Shown: positions 39,389 through 48,725, numbered from the stretch's first letter. The stretch: DNA of 64,000 bases from Bradyrhizobium algeriense (GCF_036924595.1 NZ_JAZHRV010000001.1:6785501-6849500), one strand, 5' to 3'. Numbers and translations are program-made. Notes: generated by a model from the letters alone, not told the origin.

Positions 39389-40631
39389 ATGTCCACACCC
39401 GTCTCCCCTCTCGCCCCGATCGATGTCCCCGAGATGCCCGCGATCGCGGGTGTGAAACTCGCCACCGCCGCCGGCCGGCATCCGCTACAAGGGGCGGACC
39501 GACGTGCTGCTCGCCGTCATGGACAAGGGCACCACGGTCGCCGGCGTCTTCACCAAATCGAAATGCCCGTCCGCTCCCGTTGAATGGTGCCGCGCCAAGC
39601 TCGGCCGGGGACAGGCCCGCGCGCTGGTGGTGAATTCCGGCAACGCCAACGCATTCACCGGCAAGACCGGCAAGCAGTCGACGGCGCTGACCGCGCAAAC
39701 CGCAGCGAAGGCAGTCGGCTGCACGACCGGCGACGTGTTCCTGGCCTCCACCGGCGTAATCGGCGAGCCGCTCGACGCCACCAAATTCGACGGCGTGCTG
39801 GCGACGCTGACTGAGGCCGCCACGCCCGACCACTGGATGGATGCTGCCAAGGCAATCATGACCACCGATACTTTCCCGAAGGTCGCAACCGCTACGGTGA
39901 AACTCGGCAAGGCCAAGGTCACCATCAACGGCATGGCCAAGGGCGCCGGCATGATCATGCCCGATATGGCGACCATGCTGTCCTTTGTGTTCACTGACGC
40001 GCCGCTGTCGTCGGCCGTGCTGCAGTCGCTGCTCAAGAGCGGCGTCGAGGATACGTTCAACGCCGTCACCATCGACAGCGACACCTCGACGTCGGACACC
40101 CTGCTCGCCTTTGCGACCGGCGCGGCCGCAGCCCGCGGCGCGCCGAAGATCAGCCGCGCCAGCGACCCGCGCCTGAAGGCGTTCGCCAAAGCCTTCCGCG
40201 ACGTGCTCGCCAACCTTGCCGAACAGGTGGCCCGCGACGGCGAAGGCGCGCGCAAGCTGGTCGAGGTGATCGTCGAAGGCGCGACCACAAAAACCTCGGC
40301 GCGCCGAATCGCAATGTCGATCGCGAATTCGCCGCTGGTGAAGACGGCGATCGCCGGCGAGGACGCCAATTGGGGCCGCGTGGTGATGGCGGTCGGCAAG
40401 GCCGGCGAGCCCGCCAACCGCGACAAGCTTTCGATCTCGTTCAACGGCATTCGCGTCGCCAAAAGTGGTGCGCGCGATCCGTCCTACAACGAGGCTGAGG
40501 TTTCCGAGGTGATGAAGAACCCGAAGATCCAGATCAAGGTCGCGCTCGGCCTCGGCAAGGGCCGCGACCGCGTGCTGACCTGCGACCTCACCAAGGAATA
40601 TGTCGCGATCAATGGCGACTACCGATCGTAA
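39389..40631 (+). CDS. argJ: Bifunctional ornithine acetyltransferase/N-acetylglutamate synthase, frame broken near 5' end
   Basis: ArgJ makes N-acetylglutamate and recycles the acetyl group from N-acetylornithine in arginine synthesis. The start ATG 39389 (AAGAAGG upstream) begins [17 protein letters not shown] as expected, up to VKLATAA. The frame then shifts: from about 39474 the family sequence [20 protein letters not shown] is in another frame, consistent with one extra base near 39473. The remainder to 40631 is intact, with the self-cleavage region [16 protein letters not shown] and the C-terminal [20 protein letters not shown]. If real, the first about 28 residues are lost unless translation starts at GTG 39504; a sequencing or assembly error is an equally good explanation since argJ is usually needed. 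Confidence 0.85.
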
Positions 40632-40646
40632 GCGAGACACCGGCGC

Positions 40647-41057
40647 ATGGCTGACATCAAGCTCACCCTCGTGGTCGCCTGCGCCCTGGTCGATGCCGAC
40701 AAGCGCGTGCTGATCGCGCAACGCCCGGAAGGCAAGGCGCTCGCAGGCCTGTGGGAGTTTCCCGGCGGCAAGGTCGAGCCCGGCGAACGGCCGGAGCAGA
40801 CGCTGATCCGCGAACTACACGAGGAGATCGGGATCGACGTCAGCGAGCCATGTCTGGCGCCGCTGACGTTCGCGAGCCACGCCTATGACAGCTTTCATCT
40901 GTTGATGCCGCTCTACATCTGCCGGCGCTGGGAGGGCATGGTGATGGCGCGCGAGGGCCAGCAACTGGCCTGGGTCCGCGCCAACAAGCTGCGCGACTAT
41001 CCGATGCCGCCTGCGGACATTCCGCTGATCTCGCATCTGATTGATTTGTTGATGTGA
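40647..41057 (+). CDS. Nudix hydrolase, MutT-like
   Basis: A 136-residue MutT-type (deoxy)nucleoside triphosphate pyrophosphohydrolase. The Nudix box GX5EX7REUXEEXGU is intact at residues 41-63 (GKVEPGERPE then QTLIRELHEEIGI). The start IKLTLVVACALVDADKRVLIAQRP and LWEFPGGKV are typical of MutT proteins that remove 8-oxo-dGTP. It follows argJ by 15 bases, probably as one transcript. Substrate specificity among Nudix subtypes cannot be set without tests. Confidence 0.92.
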   Translation: MADIKLTLVVACALVDADKRVLIAQRPEGKALAGLWEFPGGKVEPGERPEQTLIRELHEEIGIDVSEPCLAPLTFASHAYDSFHLLMPLYICRRWEGMVMAREGQQLAWVRANKLRDYPMPPADIPLISHLIDLLM

Positions 41058-41229
41058 GCGCAGCGCCTCTTCCGCCGCACGCAGAGCCCCGACACAAAAT
41101 CGCGAAAACAACCCCATGCAAAGTAGGATGGGGCCGGCTCGCCGCACTCGTGCTGCTTGCGTCCGGTGCACGAGAAGAAAAATGGTCCGTCGTCACGGCC
41201 CAACCTGATCTCATCCTGCTTTAGGTTGT

Positions 41230-42075
41230 CTATTTGGGCGCAGTCTTCTTCACCGCCGCCTCCAGGCTCGCTTTCGCCGAGCCCGGCTTCAACGGCTTTT
41301 GCTGGCTTTCATGCGGCGCCCAGCCGGAGAGCCAGACAATATCGAAGGTGGCACGGATGCGGCCGTCCGCGTCGGCAAAACGTTCACCGTAACTCTGCGC
41401 CATGCGCAGCATAGTGGCGCGGCGGGTCGGCGTGCGCCGGCGTTCGCGAAGGATGTTGGTCGCGCCCATGCGCCTCAAATCCTGCATCAGCGCGAACGCG
41501 CTGTCGTAGCGCACCACAACGCGGTCGACGTCGGTGACCGGCAGCGCAAAGCCGGCGCGCTGCAGCAGCGCGCCAATATCGCGCAAGTCCGCAAACGGCG
41601 CGACCCGCGGCGACACCCCGCCCTCGCATTCGGCTTCCGCGGCGGCGAAGCTTTGCCGAAGCTCGGTCAGCGTATCGCCGCCGAGCATTGCCGCGAGCAA
41701 CAGCCCGTCCGGCTTTAGAGCGCGCCGCATCTGCGCGAGCACGCCGGGGAGATCGTTGACGAACTGGAATGCGAGCGCCGAGACGGCGAGGTCGAGCGAT
41801 TGTGGTTGCAGCGGCAGCGTTTCGAACTGATCGAGATCGATGCGCCTGATCGACTGGAAGCGATCGGCAATGGGCTTTCGCAGCAATTCGCCCGGCGTCC
41901 AGACATCGGCAACATCGACAAAATTCCGCGTCACCGCCTGCAGCCGCTCTTCGAAGTCCTCCCTGACGCGATCAAGCAGGAACGTCACCGGCCCGCCACG
42001 CCGCGCGCGGTCGATGCGCGCGCGCAGCAATGCGCGGTCGAACAGGATGGGGGCGGCGGTCGGGTTCGAAGCCAT
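41230..42075 (-). CDS. Class I SAM-dependent methyltransferase, BioC/NDUFAF5-like
   Basis: A 281-residue methyltransferase-type protein. Residues 20-60 give LLDRVREDFEERLQ, typical of the NDUFAF5/BioC branch; the motif QSLDLAVSALAFQFVNDLPGVL and RRALKPDGLLLAAMLGG follow. The classical GxGxG SAM loop at the expected position reads ADVWTPGELL and is degenerate, which also occurs in NDUFAF5, an arginine hydroxylase for complex I. It may act similarly or as an odd-branch methyltransferase. The C-terminus ends in a Lys-rich tail. Convergent with the Nudix gene and divergent from comF. Confidence 0.75.
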   Translation of the reverse strand: MASNPTAAPILFDRALLRARIDRARRGGPVTFLLDRVREDFEERLQAVTRNFVDVADVWTPGELLRKPIADRFQSIRRIDLDQFETLPLQPQSLDLAVSALAFQFVNDLPGVLAQMRRALKPDGLLLAAMLGGDTLTELRQSFAAAEAECEGGVSPRVAPFADLRDIGALLQRAGFALPVTDVDRVVVRYDSAFALMQDLRRMGATNILRERRRTPTRRATMLRMAQSYGERFADADGRIRATFDIVWLSGWAPHESQQKPLKPGSAKASLEAAVKKTAPK

Positions 42076-42320
42076 GCCGGTTGGTACGACGGTCAGAGAT
42101 CCATCTCAATCCCTCTTCATGACGAGCGCGGCTTCGTAACCTCGAATCGAGAGTTAAGCATCTTTCGCGAAGTTCGGGCCTTCGCAAAGCAAACTCGCTG
42201 CTTCATCCGCTTTGAGCGATCATTCTTCCGGCCCGTGCTTCCGAAACAGCCGGAAGCCGGGGGCAGATAACAACAGTTCATCGACTTGAGCGTGGTGCAG
42301 GACGGCGCTAGCTTCTCCCG

Positions 42321-43130
42321 ATGGACGCCGAGGCATCACCACCACGCTCCATTTCCAGCCATCTTCGCGGCGCGTTGAGCGCCTGCCGCGACGCGTTTGC
42401 GCATCTGCCGCGGCTTGCGCTCGACATCGCGCTGCCGACGCTGTGCGTTTCCTGCCGCGAGCCGGTGGATGGCGAGGGCGTCTGCGCGGCGTGCTGGGCG
42501 AAACTGTCGTTCATCGCGCCGCCGTTCTGTCCGCGGCTCGGCATTCCCTTTGTGTACGATCCCGGTCCGGAATTGCTGTCGATGGAGGCGATCGCCAGCC
42601 CACCAGCCTACCAGCGCGCCCGCGCCGCGGTGCGCTATGACGACGTCGCCCGCACGCTGGTCCATTCGCTGAAATACCAGGACCGCACCGATCTGGCGCC
42701 CGCGATGGGCCGCTGGATGGCCCGCGCCGGCCAGGAATTGCTCGCAGAGGCCGACGTGCTGGTGCCGGTTCCGCTGCACTGGCGGCGCGGCTGGAGCCGT
42801 CGCTACAACCAGTCCGGCGCGCTGGCGCGGGTGATTTCGCGCCAAAGCGGCGTAAAACTGGCCTCCGAGGCGCTTCGCCGCATTCGCGCGACCGAGCAAC
42901 AAATTGGCCTGTCCCGTCCGCAGCGTGCCAGCAATGTGCAGGGCGCCTTCAAGGTCGCCGCCGATCGCATGGCTGATATCCAGGGCCGCCGTGTCATCCT
43001 GATCGACGATGTGCTGACGTCAGGCGCCACGACCGACGCCTGCGCCCGGGCGCTACTGCGCGCCAAAGCCGCACAGGTCGACGTACTGGTATTCGCGCGG
43101 GTTGTGGACAGCCACCGCGCTCCCATATAA
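42321..43130 (+). CDS. ComF family protein
   Basis: A 269-residue phosphoribosyltransferase-fold protein. The N-terminal zinc-ribbon region is CVSCREPVDGEGVCAACW, and the PRPP-binding motif is VILIDDVLTSGATTDAC (about 225-241). The intervening LVPVPLHWRRGWSRRYNQS matches ComF. In naturally competent bacteria ComF supports DNA uptake; in most others the role is undefined. The start at 42321 is the first in frame. It leads a run of closely spaced genes with grxC. Confidence 0.9.
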   Translation: MDAEASPPRSISSHLRGALSACRDAFAHLPRLALDIALPTLCVSCREPVDGEGVCAACWAKLSFIAPPFCPRLGIPFVYDPGPELLSMEAIASPPAYQRARAAVRYDDVARTLVHSLKYQDRTDLAPAMGRWMARAGQELLAEADVLVPVPLHWRRGWSRRYNQSGALARVISRQSGVKLASEALRRIRATEQQIGLSRPQRASNVQGAFKVAADRMADIQGRRVILIDDVLTSGATTDACARALLRAKAAQVDVLVFARVVDSHRAPI

Positions 43131-43158
43131 TTCAAACACTTGCCAACCAGAGCGCGCC

Positions 43159-43431
43159 ATGACTGCCATTGAAATCTACACCCGCCCGGGCTGCGGCTAT
43201 TGCACCGCTGCCAAATCGTTGCTGACGCGCAAGAACGCCGCGTTCACAGAATTGAACGTGGCGACCGACGCGGCCTATCGCGAGCAGATGTACGATCGCG
43301 CCGGCCACGGCTCGACCTTTCCGCAGATTTTTATCGGCACAACCCATGTCGGCGGCTGTGACGAGCTCTACGCGCTGGACCGCGCGGGCAAGCTCGATGG
43401 CCTGCTGGCGGGAGAAGAGGCTTCCTCATGA
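43159..43431 (+). CDS. grxC: Glutaredoxin 3
   Basis: A 90-residue glutaredoxin. The active site is CGYC (in IYTRPGCGYCTAAKSL), a variant of the usual CPYC with both cysteines kept, so disulfide exchange is possible. The cis-Pro and glutathione-binding segments STFPQIFIG and HVGGCDELYALD are conserved. It overlaps the next gene by 4 bases (ATGA) and follows comF by 28. It reduces mixed disulfides with glutathione as electron donor. Confidence 0.92.
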   Translation: MTAIEIYTRPGCGYCTAAKSLLTRKNAAFTELNVATDAAYREQMYDRAGHGSTFPQIFIGTTHVGGCDELYALDRAGKLDGLLAGEEASS

Positions 43432-44306
43432 GCGCTGGCTCGACCTTTACCGCCGCCATGGTGCAGATGCGCACCGGGCTGTTGCCCGAGCCGAGCCTCG
43501 AGCAAGGCACCAAGCTGATTCGCGAGGCCGCAGCGCAAGGCGCCGATTACGTGCTCACGCCTGAGGTGAGCAACATGATGCAGCTGAACCGCAAGGCGCT
43601 GTTCGAGCATCTCGCCTCCGAGGAAGACGATCTCTCGCTGAAGGCCTATCGTGCGCTCGCCGCGGAATTGAAGATCCATCTCCATATCGGCTCGCTGGCG
43701 CTGCGCTTTTCGCCGGAGCGCGCGGTCAATCGCTCCTTCCTGATCGGGCCCGACGGCAATCTGCTCGCCTGCTACGACAAGATCCATATGTTCGATATCG
43801 ATCTGCCCGGCGGCGAGAGCTATCGCGAGTCAGCCAATTATCAGCCGGGCGAAACGGCCGTGATCTCGGATCTGCCGTGGGGCCGGATTGGTCTCACGAT
43901 CTGTTACGACGTGCGCTTTCCGGCGCTCTATCGCGCATTGGCCGAAGCCGGCGCGTCGTTCCTCACCGTGCCGTCGGCCTTCACCAGAAAGACCGGCGAG
44001 GCGCATTGGCACACGCTGTTGCGCGCCCGCGCCATCGAGACCGGTTGCTTCGTCTTCGCCGCGGCGCAGGCCGGCATGCATGAGAACAAGCGCGAGACCT
44101 ATGGCCATTCGTTGATCATCGCCCCCTGGGGCGAGATTCTCGCCGAGGGCGGCGTCGAGCCCGGCGTGTTCCTCGCCGAGATCGATACCTCCAAGGTCGA
44201 GACGGCGCGGAAAGCCGTGCCGTCGTTGCAGCACGGACGGCGCTTCGGCATTGCCGATCCCAAGGCAGGGCCTGAGCATCTGCATCTGGTCCGGGGTTCG
44301 GCATGA
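43428..44306 (+). CDS. Carbon-nitrogen hydrolase (nitrilase superfamily, Nit-like)
   Basis: A 292-residue nitrilase-superfamily amidase. The catalytic Glu-Lys-Cys triad is visible: Glu in LTPEVSNMM, Lys in CYDKIHMFDI, and Cys in LTICYDVRFPALYR. The branch resembles Nit1/omega-amidase and deaminated glutathione amidase, which fits its position beside grxC. The start overlaps the grxC stop (ATGA), and the stop overlaps the DUF1178 start, so the three are translationally coupled. The substrate is inferred only. Confidence 0.88.
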   Translation: MSAGSTFTAAMVQMRTGLLPEPSLEQGTKLIREAAAQGADYVLTPEVSNMMQLNRKALFEHLASEEDDLSLKAYRALAAELKIHLHIGSLALRFSPERAVNRSFLIGPDGNLLACYDKIHMFDIDLPGGESYRESANYQPGETAVISDLPWGRIGLTICYDVRFPALYRALAEAGASFLTVPSAFTRKTGEAHWHTLLRARAIETGCFVFAAAQAGMHENKRETYGHSLIIAPWGEILAEGGVEPGVFLAEIDTSKVETARKAVPSLQHGRRFGIADPKAGPEHLHLVRGSA

Positions 44307-44776
44307 TCCGCTACAATCTTCGCTGCGAGAAGGGCCATGCGTTCGAAAGCTGGTTTCAAAGCTCCGCGGCTTATGAAAGCCAGGAAAAGCGCAGACTGGT
44401 GAGCTGCCCCGCCTGCGGCTCTGTCAAGGTCGAGCGCGCCATCATGGCCCCGCAGATCGTGAGCAAGAAGGGCCGCGAGGCCGCCCGGCCTACGCCGGCA
44501 GCGCCTGCGGAAGCAACGGCATCATCGGAATCGACGCCACTCCTGATGGCGCAGGAGCGCGAGCTGCGCGCCAAGCTCAAGGAATTGCGCGATCACATCG
44601 TCAAAAATGCCGACAATGTCGGCGAGCGCTTCCCCAACGAAGCGCGCAAGATGCATTACGGCGATATCGAGCATCGCCCGATCTACGGCGAGGCCTCGCC
44701 GGACGAAGCGCGCGCGCTGATCGACGAAGGCGTCGAGGTCTCGCCGCTGCCGGTGCTGCCGGAAGACAGGAATTGA
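44303..44776 (+). CDS. DUF1178 family protein
   Basis: A 157-residue protein with an N-terminal zinc-ribbon-like start: MIRYNLRCEKGHAFESWF (Cys and His) and later SCPACGSVKVERAIMAP. The C-terminal part has DNVGERFPNEARKMHYGDIE and ends RPIYGEASPDEARALIDEG, the conserved DUF1178 blocks. A central Ala/Pro linker separates them. The function of the family is unknown. It follows the nitrilase gene with a 4-base overlap; the linkage with grxC and the nitrilase is common in alphaproteobacteria. Confidence 0.9.
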   Translation: MIRYNLRCEKGHAFESWFQSSAAYESQEKRRLVSCPACGSVKVERAIMAPQIVSKKGREAARPTPAAPAEATASSESTPLLMAQERELRAKLKELRDHIVKNADNVGERFPNEARKMHYGDIEHRPIYGEASPDEARALIDEGVEVSPLPVLPEDRN

Positions 44777-44792
44777 TGCGCGGCGCGTTTTC

Positions 44793-44890
44793 GTAGGGTG
44801 GGCAAAGCGAAGCGTGCCCACCATTTCACAGCTAATATCCTGTGGCGGAAGATGGTGGGCACGGCGCAAACGCGCCTTTGCCCACCCTAC
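44793..44890. repeat. Palindromic repeat, GTAGGGTGGGCAAAGCG family
   Basis: The left arm GTAGGGTGGGCAAAGCG is followed near the end by the inverse CGCCTTTGCCCACCCTAC; inner GTGCCCACCAT and ATGGTGGGCAC also pair. A second copy lies at 56784-56864. It lies between the convergent DUF1178 and DMT genes. Confidence 0.8.
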
Positions 44891-44900
44891 GATTCCCGAA

Positions 44901-45800
44901 TCAAGCAGCTACCAGCAACGCCACGCCGGTCACGATCAGTACGATGCCGGCCAGTTCACGCGCCGATAGCGGCTGCTTGAACGAATAATACGCCACCGCC
45001 TGCGCGAACAGCACCTCGACCAGCGCCAGCGTCCGCACATTCGCGGCCGCCGTCAGCGCAAAAGCCAGGAACCAGAATTGCGAGGCGAATGCGCCCATGA
45101 AGCCCGCGAGCATCGAGGGCCGCCACAGGCCGAAAATCTTCACCAGCACATCGGGCGCGCGGGCGAGCAGATAAATCGTCAGCACCAGCGTCTGCACGAA
45201 CAGGCCGAACACCAGCGTATAGGACGCCGCCGTTACGAAGGAGACGCCGGGCACCACGATCACCGCGCCGCGAAAGCCGACGGCCGACAGGGCGAACGCC
45301 GCCGCAGCCGCGAGGCCCAGCAATGTCGGCTTCAAATCCGCAAAGCCCTTCTCAGCGCCAGGGCGCAGCGCGGCGATGACCACACCGGCGGTCGCGATCA
45401 GGATCGCGATCACCTTCAGCACCGTCAAATGGTCGCTGAGAAAGATGAACCCGAAAATCGCGGTCTGGATCGCCTCGGTCTTCAAATAGGCCGTCGTCAC
45501 CACGAACGAACGGTCGTTCATTGCCAGCAGCATCATGCCGGTGCCGACGATCTGGCTGAGTGCGCCGAGCAACAGCCACGGCCAGAAGGCGGCGGTCGGC
45601 CACGGCACGCCGTCGCCGGTCACGGCTATCACGACCGCGAAGAAGATGATCGAGAACGGAAAGCCGAACAGGAAGCGGATATTGGTCGCGCCCCAGGTCC
45701 CGAGCGGCCCCGTCAACGATCGCTGCATCGCATTACGGGCGACCTGGCCCAGCGCAGCGATGATGGTGAAGGGAATCCAGAGCGTGGCGACGGAGAGCAT
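44901..45800 (-). CDS. DMT-superfamily transporter (EamA)
   Basis: A 299-residue inner-membrane protein with about ten hydrophobic helices in two EamA repeats. It starts MLSVATLWIPFTIIAALGQ and includes FLFGFPFSIIFF, ATAGVVIAALRPGAE after the first repeat and GIVLIVTGVALLVAA at the C-terminus. Such proteins export amino acids or other metabolites. No substrate can be inferred. Monocistronic, with palindromic repeats on both sides. Confidence 0.88.
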   Translation of the reverse strand: MLSVATLWIPFTIIAALGQVARNAMQRSLTGPLGTWGATNIRFLFGFPFSIIFFAVVIAVTGDGVPWPTAAFWPWLLLGALSQIVGTGMMLLAMNDRSFVVTTAYLKTEAIQTAIFGFIFLSDHLTVLKVIAILIATAGVVIAALRPGAEKGFADLKPTLLGLAAAAAFALSAVGFRGAVIVVPGVSFVTAASYTLVFGLFVQTLVLTIYLLARAPDVLVKIFGLWRPSMLAGFMGAFASQFWFLAFALTAAANVRTLALVEVLFAQAVAYYSFKQPLSARELAGIVLIVTGVALLVAA

Positions 45801-45900
45801 GGGAAGTACCGGCAGGAAGCTGCCGCACCGTGCCGGTCGGGATGCGTTAGGTCAACAGAACCGGCGTCATGACAGGATTGCGCGCGCACCACAAACGGTC

Positions 45901-46019
45901 GTCGTCCCTGCGAACGCAGGGACACATACGCCGTGCTCTCTCATGTGAGCCCGAATGGCAGACGTCTCGTAACCCAATTAGCACCGCGGAGTATAGGTCC
46001 CTGCGTTCGCAGGGACGAC
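45901..46019. repeat. Palindromic repeat, CCCTGCGAACGCAGGG family
   Basis: The left arm GTCGTCCCTGCGAACGCAGG and the right arm CCTGCGTTCGCAGGGACGAC are perfect inverses. The same family is at 12997-13133 and 54581-54700; a copy interrupted by two IS elements starts at 60934. The 10-bp TGCGAACGCA in each arm is the IS target seen at the right end of the window. Confidence 0.85.
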
Positions 46020-46052
46020 GATAGAGACGCCGATAGATCTGGGGCTAATTAA

Positions 46053-46814
46053 CTACGCCCCCTCCGCCACCACCATGTAATTCACGTCCATGTCGGACGA
46101 GATGCTCCATCGATCGGCAAGCGGGTTATAGACCACGCCGGCCTGCTCGGTGATGGTGAGCTTGTTGTGGGCGAGATGCCGGGCGAGTTCGTCGGGCGTG
46201 ACGAACTTGTCCCACTGGTGGGTGCCGCGCGGCAGCCAGCGCAGCACATATTCGGCGCCGACGATCGCGAGCGCAAAGCTCTTCCAGTTGCGGTTCAGCG
46301 TCGAGACCACCATCAAGCCGCCCGGCTTGACCATGGCCGCACAGCGGGCGAGGAACGCGCCGACATCGGTGACATGCTCGATCACTTCCATCGCCAGCAC
46401 GACGTCGAAGCGCTCGCGCACGTCCATCGTCTCGACCGTGGTGCAGCGGTAGTCTATCGACAGATGTCCCTTGTCGGCATGCAGCCTCGCGGCGGCGATG
46501 TTGGTCGCGGACGGATCGATCCCGACCACCTGCGCGCCCAGCCGCGTGAACGGCTCGCACAACAGCCCCGCGCCGCAACCGATATCGAGGATGCGCAGGC
46601 CCGACAGGCAACTCAGGCTCCTGGCGTTGCGGTCGAACTTGCGGCATGCGGCGTCGCGGATATAGGCCAGCCGCAGCGGATTGATCTTGTGCAGCGGGGC
46701 CATCTTGCCTTTGGGATCCCACCACTCGTCCGACAATTTTGAAAATTTTGCGACTTCGGCGGGGTCGACCGTGGAACCGGAGAATCCGGCGGAGGAATTT
46801 TGCTGCATGGCCAT
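46053..46814 (-). CDS. ubiG: Ubiquinone biosynthesis O-methyltransferase
   Basis: A 253-residue SAM-dependent methyltransferase that does both O-methylations in ubiquinone synthesis. The start EVAKFSKLSDEWWDPKGKM is a UbiG hallmark, followed by the SAM loop LDIGCGAGLLCEPF, VVGIDPSATNIAAAR and DVVLAMEVIEHVTD. The end GVVYNPLADRWSISSDMDVNYM is typical of UbiG. It follows the PH-domain gene by 3 bases, so the two are probably co-transcribed. Confidence 0.94.
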   Translation of the reverse strand: MAMQQNSSAGFSGSTVDPAEVAKFSKLSDEWWDPKGKMAPLHKINPLRLAYIRDAACRKFDRNARSLSCLSGLRILDIGCGAGLLCEPFTRLGAQVVGIDPSATNIAAARLHADKGHLSIDYRCTTVETMDVRERFDVVLAMEVIEHVTDVGAFLARCAAMVKPGGLMVVSTLNRNWKSFALAIVGAEYVLRWLPRGTHQWDKFVTPDELARHLAHNKLTITEQAGVVYNPLADRWSISSDMDVNYMVVAEGA

Positions 46815-46817
46815 GGT

Positions 46818-47297
46818 TCAGGTGCCGGGCGGTCGCGTCGTGATGGCATTGCGAAACGCCAGCGGCGACGCAATGGTGTCGATCGTCTTGTTGCCCTCGC
46901 CGACTCCGAAGATCGACACGTCGCCGTAATTGAGGATGCGGCCGAGAATGCTCTGGTTGACGTCGACGCTCTCGACCTTGTCGATGCCCATCTCGAACGT
47001 TTGCCGCTTGATGAAGCCGGTCTTGTGGACCACGCGCATATTCGTAACGTCAGTCTCGGTGGTCCAGTGGTAGAACCAGGCGGTGGCCGTTTTATACAGC
47101 GCGAAAATCGCTGATATCGCGGCCATCGACAGGCACAGCAACATCGACGTGTCGGCCGCGACCAGGCGGGAGAGCACCAGAAACGCGATCGCCACGACCC
47201 AGCCTGCGATCGCAGGCAGGAAAAATATCCAGTGCGCGTTGGTCGAATACAGCACCCTCTCGCCGGGCTGCAGGATATCATCGATATAACGGCCCAT
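46818..47297 (-). CDS. PH-domain (bPH2/YdbS-like) membrane protein
   Basis: A 159-residue protein with two membrane helices near the N-terminus (WIFFLPAIAGWVVAIAFLVL region) and a bacterial PH domain (DTVTNM-type core: TTETDVTNMRVVHKTGFIKRQ in parts TTETDVTNM and RVVHKTGFIKR, then VESVDVNQSILGR and GDVSIFGVGEG). The start at 47297 is preferred because an AGGGTAGG-like site precedes it; the frame is open upstream through unrelated sequence. It is upstream of ubiG by 3 bases. Function is unknown. Confidence 0.82.
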   Translation of the reverse strand: MGRYIDDILQPGERVLYSTNAHWIFFLPAIAGWVVAIAFLVLSRLVAADTSMLLCLSMAAISAIFALYKTATAWFYHWTTETDVTNMRVVHKTGFIKRQTFEMGIDKVESVDVNQSILGRILNYGDVSIFGVGEGNKTIDTIASPLAFRNAITTRPPGT

Positions 47298-47471
47298 ACG
47301 CCTACCCTGAATTAACCCGCTACCACAGCCATTTGCGCCATTTTTGGGCCGAAAACGAAGCTGGTTGCTTGCTCCGGACCGCGCCGCTATGTATACGCCG
47401 CTTTCGGCCCGGGCGCTCCACTTTCCGTACGGGTCACCTAACTTATCCTCACAGGGAATGCACGCGTCGTC

Positions 47472-48725
47472 ATGGGCCGCCTCGTGATGAAATTCGGCGG
47501 TACGTCCGTCGCAAACATCGACCGAATCCGCAACGTCGCGCGTCACGTCAAGCGCGAAGTCGATGCCGGACACGATGTCGCCATCGTCGTGTCGGCCATG
47601 GCTGGCAAGACCAACGAGCTGGTGGAATGGTGCCGCGACGCCTCGCCGCTGCATGATGCGCGGGAATATGACGCCGTGGTGGCATCCGGCGAACAGGTGA
47701 CCTCGGGCCTGCTCGCGATCGTGCTGCAGGGCATGGGGATCCAGGCCCGCTCCTGGCAGGGCTGGCAGATCCCGATCAAGACCTCCGACGCCCACGCCTC
47801 GGCGCGGATTCTGGAGATCGACGGCACCGAGATCAGCGCCCGCTTCAAGGATCGCAAGGAAGTCGCCGTCATTGCCGGCTTTCAGGGCATCAATCCGCAG
47901 ACCAACCGGGTAACCACGCTCGGGCGCGGCGGCTCGGACACCTCGGCGGTGGCTATTGCGGCCGCGATCCGCGCCGACCGCTGCGACATCTATACCGACG
48001 TGGACGGCGTCTACACCACCGATCCGCGGGTGGTTCCCAAGGCGCGGCGGCTCGACAAGATCGCCTTCGAGGATATGCTGGAACTGGCGTCGCTGGGCGC
48101 CAAGGTCCTGCAGGTGCGCTCGGTGGAACTCGGCATGGTGCACAACATGCCCGTGTTCGTCCGTTCCAGCTTCGACAAGCCCGAGGATATCGACCCGCAC
48201 GGCACGCCGCCGGGCACGCTGATCTGCAGCGAGGAGGAAATCATGGAAAGCCACGTCGTCACCGGCATCGCCTTCACCAAGGACGAAGCCCAGATTTCCC
48301 TGCGCCAGATCGAGGACAAGCCCGGCGTCGCCGCCGCGATCTTCGGGCCGCTGGCGGACGCTAACATCAATGTCGACATGATCGTCCAGAACGTCTCCGA
48401 GGACGGCAAGACCACCGACCTCACCTTCACCGTTCCGGCCTCCGACTATAACCGCGCCCGCGACACCATTACCTCGTCGAAGGGCAAGATCGGCTATATC
48501 AGGCTCGACAGTGCCACCGACGTGTCGAAGGTCTCCGTGATCGGCAGCGGCATGCGCAGCCATGCCGGCGTCGCGGCGAAGGCATTCAAGGCGTTGTCCG
48601 AGCGCAATATCAACATCCGCGCCATTACCACCTCCGAGATCAAGTTTTCGGTGCTGATCGACGCCGCCTATACCGAACTTGCGGTGCGCACGCTGCACAC
48701 GCTCTACGGGCTCGACCAGACTTAG
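47472..48725 (+). CDS. lysC: Aspartate kinase
   Basis: A 417-residue aspartokinase, the first step to lysine, threonine, methionine and diaminopimelate. The start MKFGGTSVANIDRIRNV (from residue 6) is the kinase hallmark, with GRGGSDTSAVAIA and CDIYTDVDGVYTTDPRVV for nucleotide and aspartate binding. The C-terminal ACT pair (about 265-417), including the KPGVAAAIFGPL and GSGMRSHAGVAAKAF segments, gives feedback control by lysine and/or threonine. Full length. The divergent PH-domain gene and the ptsP gene flank it. Confidence 0.96.
   Translation: MGRLVMKFGGTSVANIDRIRNVARHVKREVDAGHDVAIVVSAMAGKTNELVEWCRDASPLHDAREYDAVVASGEQVTSGLLAIVLQGMGIQARSWQGWQIPIKTSDAHASARILEIDGTEISARFKDRKEVAVIAGFQGINPQTNRVTTLGRGGSDTSAVAIAAAIRADRCDIYTDVDGVYTTDPRVVPKARRLDKIAFEDMLELASLGAKVLQVRSVELGMVHNMPVFVRSSFDKPEDIDPHGTPPGTLICSEEEIMESHVVTGIAFTKDEAQISLRQIEDKPGVAAAIFGPLADANINVDMIVQNVSEDGKTTDLTFTVPASDYNRARDTITSSKGKIGYIRLDSATDVSKVSVIGSGMRSHAGVAAKAFKALSERNINIRAITTSEIKFSVLIDAAYTELAVRTLHTLYGLDQT

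Noticed and set aside
46818..48698. 626-codon minus-strand frame running from the PH-domain gene across lysC
   Set aside because: Only the last 159 codons (47297 to 46818) are a real PH-domain protein; the rest is antisense to lysC.
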